The position numbers were made by a program, and so were the translations under genes. A model generated the notes under the pieces. The model did no database searches and had not been told where the DNA came from. It was given only the letters and a program-made list of their open reading frames with translations. A stretch of 64,000 nucleotides of DNA from Tillandsia leiboldiana. Taxonomy: Eukaryota > Streptophyta > Magnoliopsida > Poales > Bromeliaceae. Below are positions 21,353 through 35,405 of the stretch, one piece after another. Positions within the stretch are counted from its first letter, which is position 1. Every line of letters begins with the position of its first letter. The DNA is taken from positions 4,877,932 through 4,941,931 of the forward strand of contig CM055077.1 in the NCBI GenBank assembly GCA_029204045.2, read 5' to 3'.

Positions 21353-21690
21353 TAGAGTTATTAACTCTACGTTCACGTCACATTGGCCTAGAGTTTATTA
21401 ACTCTAATTGCATTCAACTTATTTCTAGAGTTCATTAACTCTATTTTAACTCCACATCATTTTCACCCTAGAGTTCATTGACTCTAAGTTCCATTTTTCA
21501 ATGTCCCTAGAGTTCATTAACTCTATGATTTTCTCTTTTTCACCTTAACCTAGAGTACTTTGACCATATGTTTTTCCATGCTTTACTTGTCCTAGAGTTC
21601 ATAAACTCTATGTTAAGTACTATATATTCAACCTTAGGTTTCCTTTACCTAAGTTCCAGGTTATGCTCATCCTAGAGTTCCTTGACTCTA
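21353..21690. repeat. Array of small inverted repeats, TAGAGTT-n-AACTCTA
   Basis: About eight copies of the type TAGAGTTCATTAACTCTA (7-bp arms, 3-4-nt centre), 35-80 bp apart. The first are at 21353-21369, 21389-21406 and 21426-21443. Some later copies have mutated arms (one reads tagagtacttt). They lie inside the solo LTR. Confidence 0.7.
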
Positions 21691-24600
21691 TGTTGATCAC
21701 TCTATCCAATGTCCTTAGGTTATCACCTAAGATAATGCCACTCGTTAAATCCTAGGATCAACTCCTAAGTTGATGTCACTCATTAAACCCCTAAACTAGG
21801 TTTTCTCCTAGTTTTATTACCAACATGCTCTTTTCCCTTATGTCCTGCATGATTCCTAGGGTTATACCCTACATGATCATAATCAAGAATAGCTAACCAC
21901 TTTCATGCATGCAATTATTTTCATCTCATTCATATAACAATATTTACTTCTACGCATGCATATTTATCATAATTCCCTAACACCTCTAACAGGCTACTAT
22001 CATGCTTCTAAATCGAAAAGCAAAGGAGCAAGAGGAGAGGTCACCCAATTTCGGCAGAATTTCCCACCTCGTGATTCTTGTGAGGAACTTGAGTGTTCTC
22101 TTTGTTCTCAAAAGAGAGCAAAAATTGCTCTCTTGGTCTCTTTGATCCTCAAGAGAACCCTACACATGATATGAAACATAAAGAAAATCATCTCTATGAT
22201 CTTTTAAATTTCATGCAAACTCTTAAAAGAGAACCCTTAGTTTTGCTCTTACCTTTTCTTTTAGAACTTTTGTTCAAAAGAGAAGGTAGAAAAGAATTGG
22301 AGTCCACTTGGAATACTCCCAAAATGCTCTTTTATAGGTCCACAAGAAATTCTATAAGTAGAGATCATTTTATTTAAAATAATTTTTATTCTCTTTGAAT
22401 TCCACAAGTAATCATTAAAATGAAACTTTAAGTTTCACTCACCTCTTTTGAGTGTGTTTCTCCAACCTCTAATTAGGGATTTTTGAGTATGTTTCTCCAA
22501 CCTCTAATTAGGGATTTGCATGATCAATTTAGATCAAAACCCCAAAAAACTAAGATTCTAAGTTTTAAGCCCTAGGTTCAAACTTCTTTAATTTCATCGT
22601 GATTTCTCGGCGATTTTCGCCGATTTCTTCGACAATAATCCTTCTAAGATCAAATAGATTATAGATCTAAAGGAATTACGGAAAAGCTAAATTTATTTTT
22701 CGCAAAACTCACCTCAAAGAGCCAAGATTTCGAGCTTTTCTTGGTTCAAAAGCTCGCCCTCGCTCGTTGTAGGCTCCTCGCAAATCGCCCCGCGATTTCG
22801 TACGTGATTTCGTACGCGTTAGAGTGAGAAATCTAGAGAGAGAAAGTGATGGGAGAATGAGAGAGAAAGCTCTCCTTGGAGAACTCCTCTATGCTGCGTG
22901 CGGGTGGAGAAGAAGGTGAAAAAGGTAAAGTTAGCCTTTTAAGCATAAAGGCCCCCCTCCCCCCAATAGTGGTAATTCACTATTTAGTCCAATTTTGATT
23001 TGATATTTGCCTGCGGAGCCCTTCTGAGTGTCCGTTTGCGCTCAAATTTGACAGGCAGGCTCATCTCAATTTAATTTATCACGGGATATTTTAAATTTTC
23101 AGTTTGGTCCATTTCTGGGTCACCAAAAGTCTCGTTGTATCCAGAATCGCTGGCGGACCCCGTTCTCACTATCCGGGCATCCGATCAACGCGAAACTTTT
23201 TTTGTGGCCATAAAACATATTTACGGAGCTCCTATAATTTTCTCAGAATTTTTTGACACCGTAAATTTTTTGCTAAAAATCTGGGCCCACTCTCTCAAAT
23301 AAAATTTTAGATCTCTCATTTTTATCCCGATTTGGACCCAATTCGCTTCCAAATTATTCTTTACTTCTCTAACTTTCATAAAAATAATATTTCATACCAT
23401 TTTTATTTACATTTTTTATATACCAAAATCCGGTACGTTACAGGGTTCGCTGGCGCAGGGAAGCAGCGGCGGCGGCTGGGTAAAGAACTCGGGCAAGGGC
23501 CCAGGTCGACTTCCCGTGGTGTGGTGCTTGCCGGCGGTGCGGAGCAGCGGCGGCGCCGGGCGGAGACTTGCGGCCAGGAAGAAGTAGTCCGATCTAGGGC
23601 AGAGTCGTACGGTGCCGATACTGCACCGCAGGCCTTGGGGCTTCGCAGGGATACTCCTGGGGATCAGCAGAAGAGGACCACCAAGTTTTATCCAAGCTTG
23701 GTCGACCGGATTGGGTTCGAGTAGAACTCCGGCCAACTACAGCTTCTCCGGCAGTAGGTGCTCCCGGCGGCCACTGGGGGTTCCTCAATTCTCGGGCTGA
23801 GCGTGGAGTAGGGTAAGGATGTCAAGAGGGTAGTAGAGGTGGTCTAGATTCAGGTACTGCAGCTGTTGCTTCTCCACCAAGCTGCAACCTTATATAGCTT
23901 TTTTTCGAATTTAAATCCAACTCAAGGGAGTTAGATGCCTTGATCTGCGGCTGGGGGGTTGGAGAGGGAGTAGGAGGAGGCTTAGGAGCAGACTGTGGAG
24001 GTGGAGGTGGAAGTGGAGTAAGCTGTGAAGGTAGAGGTGGAAGTGGAGTAAGCTGTGAAGGTGGAGGTGGAGTTTTAGTTAGAAAATTTGCACTTTTGTC
24101 CCTCCAACCTTTCTTTATTAGATCTAGGACCCCTACTGTAGCTCACATAAGCATAATAGTCCTTCCATAAAAGAGCCTAGGCAATTTGATCCATAAAATA
24201 TTAGTAGTTTTAGGATTTTATTGCATTTTTTGTGTTTTTCACGCAATTCAAGGTGTATGGGTCGCCGAATTAGAAAACGGACCTTGCCACGTCGACGGGC
24301 TCGACGAAACCTTTCGAGTAGTCATCTTGGTTTGTCGAGATAAGATCAAGATATTTTGTAGTTTTATCTTTTCTACAGTAAGGCTTACAGTCCGACACGC
24401 ACTTTGATGTCCTAGGCTCGTCGAACAAAAAATCCGACTGCGCCATTATGCTCAGAATGGCGAGACCGATCAAATCGGGTATTTGAACTGTTGGATTCGG
24501 ACTTCGAACAGCAAATCTAGCCGACTTCTAGTCGGACGTAGAAAAAATCGGAAGGTTACTATTCACTTAAGTCATCCCCTATTACGGCTGTATCTCCTTA

Positions 24601-24702
24601 TACAGTTGTCAAAGCCTACTGAACCTTTTTCAAACTTCACTTGTTTATTTATTTTGAATTTAAATTTAACGAACCTTACAATATATATATATATATATAT
24701 AT

Positions 24703-25064
<362 letters not shown>

Positions 25065-25607
25065 TAGAACTTATATACTTTTAAAAGTACAAGCCCAAAT
25101 ATATTTGTGAATTTTTTACCATTGGACTTGTATTAGGACTTGTTTCCAACCCCAATTTTTTTTGTTTGATAAACAAGATAAGATAACCCCCTTATCCCCT
25201 CTCTTGTTCCCGCCCCGTTTGGTTTAGGTATAAAGGTAGAACTGTTTATTCCAAGGATAGGTATAAGTTCAAAAATAAGCAGGAACAAGATCAATTTTGT
25301 GTTTGGATGAAAATTAGATTGTTCTTGGGAATAAAAAAAATAGTATTTGGATAGTTAGATTGAAATAGTGAGAATAAGAGTAATTATAATTTTAAAATAA
25401 TAATATTTTATCTAATTATTTAATATAAAAAATTAATTAAATAATAATTAATATTTGTATAAATTGAAGTTTAAATTTTAGCGTTTGGTGCTTATAATTT
25501 TTCTATCGTTAGATCTGCCCCTTTAACTAATTTCATCTCTTAGATCATTCTATTCTACCAACCACTCACTTAACCCAATGGGCCCACTATCATCCTAATC
25601 ACTCAAT

Positions 25608-26109
<502 letters not shown>

Positions 26110-26336
26110 TCCGGCCACTATATTTTGAAAAGTACCAAATAATTGGTGCTTGTAAGTTTTTTATCGTGGGATTTTTTTTTTTTAACTAATTTCACATTTT
26201 AGATCATATTATTCCATCAACCACAAACTAAATCTAAGAGGTCCACTATCATCCTAACTGCACATGCATCTCTTCATTCAATGATTAAAAATTTATAAAC
26301 ACCAATAATTTGATACTTTTAAAAATATTGAAGCTC

Positions 26337-27365
<1,029 letters not shown>

Positions 27366-27366
27366 C

Positions 27367-27441
<75 letters not shown>

Positions 27442-27444
<3 letters not shown>

Positions 27445-28247
27445 TATGTGTGTAACGATAATAATAATTCGTTGGGTTCAAATCATTGTTCAAAATACTT
27501 AGTTCTAGTTATTATTATTAGTGTTCATATCTTTTATATATCCAATTACAATCTCAATTTCATCCGATGTGAAATTATTGGATTTTCGCATACTCCCCCA
27601 CTTAGGCCTGGCATTCTCGTCAGTCCGAACGCACACGGTCCAAGAACACCAGGCGATGTGAAACTTGTCTCGCTAGCTCTGTCATATAGACTTAGGCTGA
27701 GTCGAGACTCGTCACACACTTCCGACTGGTGATTGGCTCTTATATCAAATATAACGATCCAGCCTACTAGCAATAATAACTTGTTGGGTCCAAACCACAG
27801 TCCCAAAATACTTAAGCCCAGTTATTTTAATTAGTGTACATATCTTTTATATACCCAATAACAACTCCATTCCTATCCGATTTGGGCCTATTGGCACACA
27901 ACCCAATAACAACTCTATTCCCATTCGATTTGGGCCTATTGGCACACAACCCAAGATCACCAGGCGATAGCCCAAAATCACCAGACGATGTGAGACTTGT
28001 CTCGCTAGCCTTGTCATTCAAATCCTGACATAATCTATCACATTATCTTTCAGACCCTATCACAGCCGAGACTCGTCACACAGAGACTTGTCTCGCTAGC
28101 CTTGTCATTCAGACCCTGACATAATCTGTCACATTGTCTTTCAGACCCTATCACAGCTGAGACTCGTCACACATTTCCAACTTGTAACTGGCTCTGATAC
28201 CAAATACAATGATCCGGCTCACTAGGAATAATAACTCGTTGGGCCCA
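27442..28247. repeat. Long-period tandem repeat, interrupted by the solo LTR
   Basis: At least three units start with a block like taacgatccagcctactagcaataataac followed by ttgttgggtccaaacc. They begin near 27450, 27750 and 28208, and the last continues at 37609-37735 beyond the solo LTR. Units include gagacttgtctcgctagc and gagactcgtcacac blocks. The middle unit has internal duplications (27860-27950 and 28006-28170). I do not recognise the family. Confidence 0.6.
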
Positions 28248-29087
28248 TGTAGTAGCCCCAATCCCCATGCAACTTTCCCCATGACCCATGGTGTGGAACA
28301 CCTATTAGTGGTGTGTCGGACCCGCAATGCGTCAAATGGACGCATTGGACGGACTCTGTGAGGCTTTTTGGATTGATCCTGCCTTCCGGCTATTTTTTTC
28401 AGATTTTAGAAAGGGTTTCAGGCTAATCCGAGGTCGATTTTGGATTCAGCGCGGAAAAACGTCGAAAATCGGCTATTTACTCATGTTTTTCTGAGTCCGA
28501 ATGCCCAAAAACGGACACCCGAAAGTTTTCTGTGCATTTTGGTGCATGGGAGAAGCCGTGGACCGGCCAGATGCCACGTGGCGGCCTCTGATTGGCCGGC
28601 GCATGCGGTGCGGTCCACATAAATGAAGCGCTGGTGCTTCGACCGGGCGCGGGGGACACGTGGCAACCTCGGATTCGTGGGTTCACGCGGCGCGGTCTAC
28701 GGCATCGAGCGGGATGGCGCATGGACCGGGGCGGGCCGCGTGGCGGCCTGTGAGTGGCCAACTGTGGAACGCGCGGTCCACGCTTCGGGGGGAGCAGGCG
28801 GGGCAGGTGACCGCCGTACGCGGGGCGCCACGTGGCGCCCGACGATTGGTGGGAGCCACCCACCCCACTCACCCCGGTCGGGCCACGCGACGAATCCCCA
28901 GCGGCCCCGCACACGCTGTCCGCTGTTCGGGACACATGTCGGGCGCTGGGCGATTCAGGCATTGGTCGTGGGCCGGGCCGAGGCGGGGTTTCGGGCACTG
29001 TAGCCGCCCGAAACCCCCCCGGGCGCCCGAATTTTGGGCCCGAAAGCCCAATAAGCTTGTTTTTTTTGGATTTCTTTGGTGAGGGCC

Positions 29088-29095
29088 TATAAATA
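29088..29095 (+). promoter_or_regulatory. TATA box of the 28248 solo LTR
   Basis: TATAAATA lies downstream of the GC-rich, G-box-bearing segment, in the usual U3 position. Solo LTRs can keep promoter activity, which is inference here. Confidence 0.6.
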
Positions 29096-30377
29096 GCCCC
29101 CCTTTCTTAGGCCTTTGGACTCTTTTCTCGAGCCCAGCTGTGACAGAGCCCTCAAGAAACTTTGTTCCTCATCTTGTGCTGCATCTTGTGAAGGAGTCTC
29201 AGAATTTTTAGAGGCCGCGGCATCGACGTCTTCGGCGATTTGGCACAATGCAACGTTCTTTCTTCGGCGGCCCTTTTCCGCCGCGTTTCGGTCCATGAGG
29301 TCCACAGAGCTATTCCGAAGGAATTTTTGGATGATTTTCACGGCGTCGGTTTCACGATAGGTACATCTACGTTTTTCGTATTTCTACTCCTCCCAGATTT
29401 TAGTTTTTATAGGGGTTTCTGGTACATCTTTAAACCTCTTTTGTTGCTGGTGATTTTCTTGGGCAGCACAGTTTGTCAGATTTTTATCACTACGCTCGGT
29501 TATTGGATTTCAACATGTGAGGACTCGATCGACATCTACTCTTCGCGAGGATCGCCGTCGTATTTTTATTGAAATTTTTTGAGATTATCCCGCATGTGGT
29601 ATTTAAGCATTTTCTGGACTGATTTTACAGCAGCATGTGTTTGTGGGAATTTTTGCTTATTGTAATGTTTGGACCATATCTTTGTACCCAGGAGGAGTTT
29701 TTGGGTGTTTTTGGGCCCGTTGGAATCGTGGGAATCCGAGGATTGTCCCCGTTTAATTGCAGCTTATTTGGACTTTGGATTGACACGCACTTTCATGTGG
29801 GTTGCCTCGTTTTCAAAACCGGTGGACGGTTCATTAATTCTATTGTGTAGTGAACATGCATGATTGTGAGATGTGTTAGGAAGCATGTTAGAGAGAGATA
29901 GAGTTGATGCTCCTTGTGTTGGTATTATGATCATATTGTTTATTGCTTCCTTATTATGTTAAATTAAATGCTATTATTGGAGCTTGACCTAGCACCGTGT
30001 CATATGATGCATGTCAACCAGACTAGTAGAAAACTCCAACTTAGGCTAGATTATTTATGCTTTAGACACTCCCACATTTTATTCTTGTCACCTGGATTTA
30101 GAGTTTTCTCGTCCGGGTAGTGGGCCGAGTGGTCGGGTTGTGGTGGGATGCATGTTACACTCGTGCCTGGGGGCCGAGTGGAGTCTGGTAGCTGTGTTTA
30201 GATCAGTATTTGATTTGGGAGCCGTCTGAGTCGACGGTGGGTCCCGGTTGTGTGGATTTCCAGGCAGTGAGTGAGAGATGTGATGTTGGTTACTGTCGAT
30301 CTTATTGATCGTGGATTTAGACTATAGCCTGCATGAGCCGCATTGAGCTCGACAGAGATGCGCGGATACTTTCCTCG

Positions 30378-31749
30378 TGTAGAGTTATGAATCCCAAAGG
30401 ATCTAAATAGGTACTATCAAACAACTAGAGGGGGGGTGAATAGGTGTAATACTTAAAAACTCAATCTCAGTGCAAAATAAAAACCAATGCGGAAAATAAA
30501 AACAGCACACCGAGATATACGTGGAAACTCCAATCCAGGAGAAAAACCACGGGACCAACACGCAATAACAATCCACTAAGAATAGAAGAATAACAAGGTG
30601 ATTACCGACTCCACGGACTCAAACCCCTCCTTCAGCTTCTTCGGACCTTGCGCTGACCGGTTGGATATCCACGCAATAACAATCCCTAAGAAAAGAAGAA
30701 TAACAAGGTGATTACCGTCTCCACGGATTTAACCCCTCCTTCAATTTCTTGGACCTCGCGCTCCACCGTTTTGCCCGTCCACTGCTCACGTTCGAATCCA
30801 CGAACGCACGCTTCGAATCCACGAAACGCCTTTAGCACACCGAATCCACGATGCCACGTCGAATCCACGACGCAAACTCAGTCGATAAGAATATTGACTT
30901 CGATGGTGATCCTCTGCTTAGATTCTCATTGAGGAACCGTAGAAGAAATCTCTAAGCAAAGATTAGATCAATTCGACAAAAGATATGTTCTTGAAAGAAC
31001 CATCGAATTGACCTAAAAGAGGCTATGAAGAAGATCGATAAAAACCTAGCCTCTAGGGTTGCTCTCAAGTGTTTTATAAATTGATCGGCCGTAGCTCCCA
31101 CGTTTTTGAGAAACCCTAAGTGTCTATTTATAGTTTAGAAACCTTTGGAAAGAGATAAGAATCAAAAACTTACCTTATCTGAAAATTTTCAGGACGGCGA
31201 TCCGGATCGGATTTACTGCGATCCGGATCGTCGTAACGAGATTGACGATTCCAGAAAACCAAGGGTTCGGGATCCGGATCGCATTGCCCGATCCGGATCG
31301 TTCATACAAATCAGAAAACTTAACATTCGGGATCCGGATCGGAAATTGCATGGATCCGGATCGAAGTCTTGTATGAAGCAACAACCTTCGGGATCCGGAT
31401 CGTTGGCCCTGATCCGGATCCTGAACATGTCCGAACACCAGTTTTTGATTATTATGAAATTAAAAATTCTTCCAAGTGTTTCTATACTATAAGAAAGTAT
31501 TCGGATCACCAAAATTATTTAGTTAACCATACCTGATCCTTTTGAATACTTTCTTCTTGAGATTGATGTAACTGATCCACAATTCTTCAACTTCAATCTT
31601 CAAGATTCAAGACACTGAGTGTCAACTTGAGCTCTTGTTGAATCTTCTCTAAGTCTTTGATTGCTGATTGACAATTTGATCCCTTTAAGACTCCGACTCA
31701 ACTCACTGACTTGACTCACGAAATATGCCAATACCAAAATGCCGTAACA
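30378..31749 (-). repeat. 3' LTR of element D (minus strand)
   Basis: 1372 bp, TGTTACGGCATTTTGG...CTCTACA on the minus strand, preceded by polypurine AAAGGGGGAGA (31752-31762 region). It has a palindrome array at 31199-31420 and a TATA box at 31125-31132. The long hairpins at 30912-31014 pair 30965-30976 with 31003-31014, and 30912-30922 with 30951-30961. The loop motif occurs at 30794, 30815, 30842 and 30861 (as GAATCCAC on the plus strand). Confidence 0.95.
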
Positions 31750-33403
31750 ATCTCCCCCTTTGGCAATTTCGTGACAAAACCCAAAAATACATAAAAGCGC
31801 TCAAGTCACTTATCTTAAACCAAAAATCGAAATTCAATGTTATCACCAAAACATTGATTTTCTTTGCGTGAAAGATCCAATAAATACAAAATTACATTTG
31901 AACCAAACAGTCCTAGAACATACTCTATGACTTAGGACTTGGAGTCTTAAAGTGATGTAATTCCTGCAAAACAAAACTCCAAACAAAATCAAACGTCAGT
32001 CGTTAGAAATTAAAATCCTACATTTGATTCATCCTTTTGGTTCTTTTGTTTTTCCCAGCTCTTTCAACCTTTCTTTGTCTCCCCCTATCTTGAGCATCTC
32101 TAACATGTTCTCCATGTTCTTGAGCATCTATGTTCTCCCCCTTTGTGGTACGATCATCATTTTCCGTTCTCCCCCATTTTTCCATTTTCGTTTCGTTTGT
32201 CCTCTCTTGATGATCTCATCTCCGTCATTTCTCTTCTCCCCCTTTTTGTCACAAATTGTCAAACAGTGAACATACTAGACAAAAGGAAATTACTAACAAA
32301 ATTAGTTCATGGAGAAAGAGAGATAAAAGCTCAGTTCTGGTATATATAACAAAAATGCAGATTGCGTACCGGTACCAGAAAGCAAAAATTAAATAATTTC
32401 TTGAAACAAATCCAGATTTTAGAATCTTTTCAAATACCGATTTGTATTCCATCAAGAAATCAATTTAAGTGCTTTAAACAGTGAATTCACACAGATGTCA
32501 TTCAATCCAATTAATTTCACAAAATTAAAAAGATTTACTCCAAAATCATGAAAAATAAAGGTAAAACATTATAAACCGTTTTTCATGTTATATTCATCAA
32601 ACACAAGTCATCAAAAATAATCTTGAGATCCAAAGTCTATCAAGATGTAACGGATTTACAAAGATGACTTACAGAGATTTCCAAATGACATCAATTTGAA
32701 TTTTTACCCTTTCAAATTTGAGATAAGCACTAAAATACCTAAGGGTGGCTCTTTGAGCATCTTTCAACTATTCCACCTTATACCAACCAGGAGATTGTTC
32801 AAAATATAAGAGTTTTGCATATAAATCTCCAAATGCTTCAACTAAAGATTTTCTCATAAAATACTATCAAGCATCCATAACATGTGGTAGCTTCACACAC
32901 AAACCGGACGACCGGGGTGGCAGCTCTTTCCAGCATGTGGTGGTAGTTTTCACACTCCTTTCGGATGTAACTCTTTCCACATCTTTCATAATTCAATTAT
33001 ATACCCTTGTAAGAAGGCAATCTCTTACGTGAAAGAATTAAATCCCAAATTTTAGTCAATCGGTTGTCTCATGTTTATCACAAAGAATTCACACAACCGA
33101 GATAGATTAAGCATCTAAAGATCACACATGATTTCTAAAATTTGATGCTTATAATATCAAAAACTCCTATAATGAAGTATCTTCAAGATTATGATTATGG
33201 AGTAAAGTTGATAATCCATATAAAATTAAATTGGAGTGATTGAAAGTGAAAGCCCTTTTTATTCAATGCACTTGTTCATTAAAAACCCCTTTTGTTCAAA
33301 AACAAAGTATAAAGACGAAGAGCATTGAAAAACATGTAATGCAAAGATTAAGAAAGATATGAAGGGAAAACCAATCAAAGCATTACATACAGTCATAAGC
33401 TAT
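31750..33403 (-). other. 3' spacer of element D with multiple polypurine tracts
   Basis: Non-coding. On the minus strand GGGGGAGA-type tracts occur near 32085, 32137, 32170 and 32237, besides the priming tract at the LTR edge. The remainder matches the post-pol spacer of B and C. Confidence 0.75.
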
Positions 33404-35368
33404 TTAGAACTTAAGACAAGGAAAGATATCACCTTTCCGAATCCAAAATCGCTGGATTTTGGGTTGTCTTGATTCGTTGTGGCCGGGGGTTGTCCGCTTT
33501 GACTGTTGGTCCACCTTAGGTCTTTGCCTCGTAGTGATCCACTTGTATGATTGATATTGTGGCTCGGACCTTTGGTGGGTTGAGTGAACTCCTTTGACTT
33601 GATGTGTCTTTTGATTCCGTTGAGTTCGCTCCGTAGATGAAGTTGCCGAAGGACTCTTCTTTCTCTTTTTCGGGCAATTCTTCACCAAATGTCCTTCAAG
33701 TCCACATAGGTGACAAGTTCTTCCTTTCAATTTCATTGTGGAACTTGAAGCATTCACAGTTTGGTTCTTTTTGAATCCCAAACCAACCTTGCTTGTTTGA
33801 CCTAATCCGGACATACATTCAAGTTTCTTGGAACCGGTTGAAATCCTTTGTATGTCGGATTTAAGTTGATGAACTTGCTTGGTCAATGCTTGATTGGTGA
33901 CATGTATTTCCTCAAACTGCTTTTCAAGAAAATCAATCTTGTTAATATGGGAATTAACGACCGTTTCCGATTGATTTATCTTTTCTTGGAGGATTTTATT
34001 ATTATCCAATAAAAGCTCTCGTTCCTCCTCGAGATCATGAAGTTTGATCTTTAAAGCATGATTCTCGTCTTGATCTTCAAGTCGTTGCTTCCTCAACTTC
34101 TTGATATGTTTGGCCATCTTCTTAGATTCCGCAAGAAGTTGTTGATATGCCTCAACGAGTTCTTCCTCGTCCGACTCCCCCTCACTTGATGACTCTCCGC
34201 CGGTTGTTGATGTTTCATACAAAATCAAAGGAGTAGAGTCAGTGACTAAAGATGATAAACAATTATTAGAAGAGGGAAAATGAGAGGCATGAGAAGCAAC
34301 GATTTTTCCTTTTTCCTCTTTACTTGAGGTTGATTCATTAGAAGTAGAATCGTCCCAAGTTTTCGCTTGCAAACCCTTCTTTTTATATGATTTCTTAGAA
34401 GGACAATCCATTGAAAAATGGCCGTAGCCTTTGCATCGATAGCATTGGATTTCCCCTTCGAAATCATCTTTTTCTTTTTCTTTAGAAGGTTTTGCAAAGC
34501 TTTTGAGTTTAGAGGATTTAGAACCCGATGATCCTTTAGAAGATTTCGTGGATGAAGATCCATCGGTTCGATTCTTCCAAAACTTTCGACGAAATTTCTT
34601 TACGATCCGCGCCAATTGTTCTTCAAAATCGGCAAAAGAGATTTCATCGTCGGAACTTGATTCGCTATCTTCTTCCTTTGTTGATTTGAATGCAATACCT
34701 GTAAGCTTAGAAGAAGACTTGGAAGAAACTTGATTAGTAGGAAAAGTCATTTCATAAGTTTGCAAAGCACCTACTAATTCCTCTATACACATCTCATCCG
34801 GATGACTAACGGTTTCAATGGCGGTAACCTTTGCCCTAAACCGTTCCGGAAGAGTCCGAAGTATCTTTCTTACAATTTTCGACTCCGGGATCTTTTCTCC
34901 TAAATTAGCACATGTATTTATTACATCTTGAAGTCTAGTGTAATAATCTGTAAACAATTCATGCTCTTCCATATGAATAGAGTCAAATTGACTTGTAAGC
35001 ATCTGGAGCTTTTGAATTTTTACAAGATTAGTACCCTCATGTGTAATTTTGAGAATATCCCAAATTTCCTTCGCGGTTTCACACGCGGAAATTCGTGTGA
35101 ACTCAGTCGAGGAAAGAGAATTAAATAAAGCGTTCATACCTTTCCCATTGTAAGAAGATCTTTCAAATTCCTCTTTGGACCATCTAGAGCGAGGTTTTGG
35201 GGTAGTAGAATTTCCTACTTCCTCAACAGGATGCACCCAACCGCATTCCACGGATTGCCATACTCGCTCATCAATTGCGATGAGAAAAGCTCTCATCCGC
35301 ACTTTCCAATAAGCATAATTAGTCCCATCAAAAAGAGGAGGTCTATAAATATTACCACTTTCACCCAT
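33404..35368 (-). CDS. gag: Gag of element D, intact
   Basis: 654 aa from the ATG at 35368. A Met one codon upstream (35371) is also possible. The frame stays open into the LTR, but homology to C's Gag (GNINRPPFFDGTNYAYWKVRM) fixes the start. Domains are: N-terminal copia Gag (FDGTNYAYWKVRMRAFLI) and UBN2-type region to about 200; CCHC knuckle CYRCKGYGHFSMDC at residue 309; acidic Ser-rich linker; long coiled coil (about 400-520); and a second knuckle, CHLCGLEGHLVKNC, at residue 552. A basic tail ends PCLKF-stop. It would form the virus-like particle and bind RNA. Two knuckles plus a coiled coil are typical of Sirevirus Gag. It ends where A continues into protease, so any protease and pol must come from other copies. 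Confidence 0.93.
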   Translation of the reverse strand: MGESGNIYRPPLFDGTNYAYWKVRMRAFLIAIDERVWQSVECGWVHPVEEVGNSTTPKPRSRWSKEEFERSSYNGKGMNALFNSLSSTEFTRISACETAKEIWDILKITHEGTNLVKIQKLQMLTSQFDSIHMEEHELFTDYYTRLQDVINTCANLGEKIPESKIVRKILRTLPERFRAKVTAIETVSHPDEMCIEELVGALQTYEMTFPTNQVSSKSSSKLTGIAFKSTKEEDSESSSDDEISFADFEEQLARIVKKFRRKFWKNRTDGSSSTKSSKGSSGSKSSKLKSFAKPSKEKEKDDFEGEIQCYRCKGYGHFSMDCPSKKSYKKKGLQAKTWDDSTSNESTSSKEEKGKIVASHASHFPSSNNCLSSLVTDSTPLILYETSTTGGESSSEGESDEEELVEAYQQLLAESKKMAKHIKKLRKQRLEDQDENHALKIKLHDLEEERELLLDNNKILQEKINQSETVVNSHINKIDFLEKQFEEIHVTNQALTKQVHQLKSDIQRISTGSKKLECMSGLGQTSKVGLGFKKNQTVNASSSTMKLKGRTCHLCGLEGHLVKNCPKKRKKSPSATSSTERTQRNQKTHQVKGVHSTHQRSEPQYQSYKWITTRQRPKVDQQSKRTTPGHNESRQPKIQRFWIRKGDIFPCLKF

Positions 35369-35388
35369 CATGATAGATAAACCTAAAA

Positions 35389-35403
35389 CCCGCTCTGATA
35401 CCA
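35389..35403 (-). other. Primer binding site, initiator Met-tRNA (element D)
   Basis: Minus-strand TGGTATCAGAGCGGG, two bases inside the 5' LTR, the same site as in B and C. Confidence 0.92.
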
Positions 35404-35405
35404 AT

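Larger units (their letters stand above)
19734..23442 (-). mobile_element. Solo LTR, Ty3/Tekay-like, with target duplication GGGTT
   Basis: Minus-strand ends are TGTAACG...GGGGCGTGACA. The insert is flanked by a perfect 5-bp direct repeat, gggtt, at 19729-19733 and 23443-23447. The 3.7-kb insert has no coding domain, primer site or second LTR copy, so it is best read as a solo LTR left by LTR-LTR recombination. It contains two sets of internal repeats (20616-21085 and 21353-21690) and a minus-strand TATA-like sequence near 22331. Confidence 0.75.
17232..24680 (-). repeat. Ty3-type (Tekay-like) LTR, minus strand, truncated by B and split by a solo LTR
   Basis: Read on the minus strand it begins TGTAAGG (at 24680) and runs left to B. 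Several blocks resemble the LTR of element E: 18336-18460 resembles 57970-58090, and 24130-24360 resembles 59925-60120. Without the insert at 19734-23442 it is about 3.7 kb. By comparison with E, its last few hundred bases are missing on the left, where B and the N gap lie. Open frames in it are short, and none looks like a gene. A 30-bp Gly-rich-looking tandem repeat lies at about 23990-24075. Confidence 0.6.

Noticed and set aside
23416..23800. Small GC-rich frames on both strands
   Set aside because: Continuation of the same LTR after the solo LTR; no protein signature.
28477..29092. Overlapping Pro/Arg/Gly-rich open frames up to 173 aa
   Set aside because: GC-rich U3 of a solo LTR; frames overlap on both strands and none has a domain.
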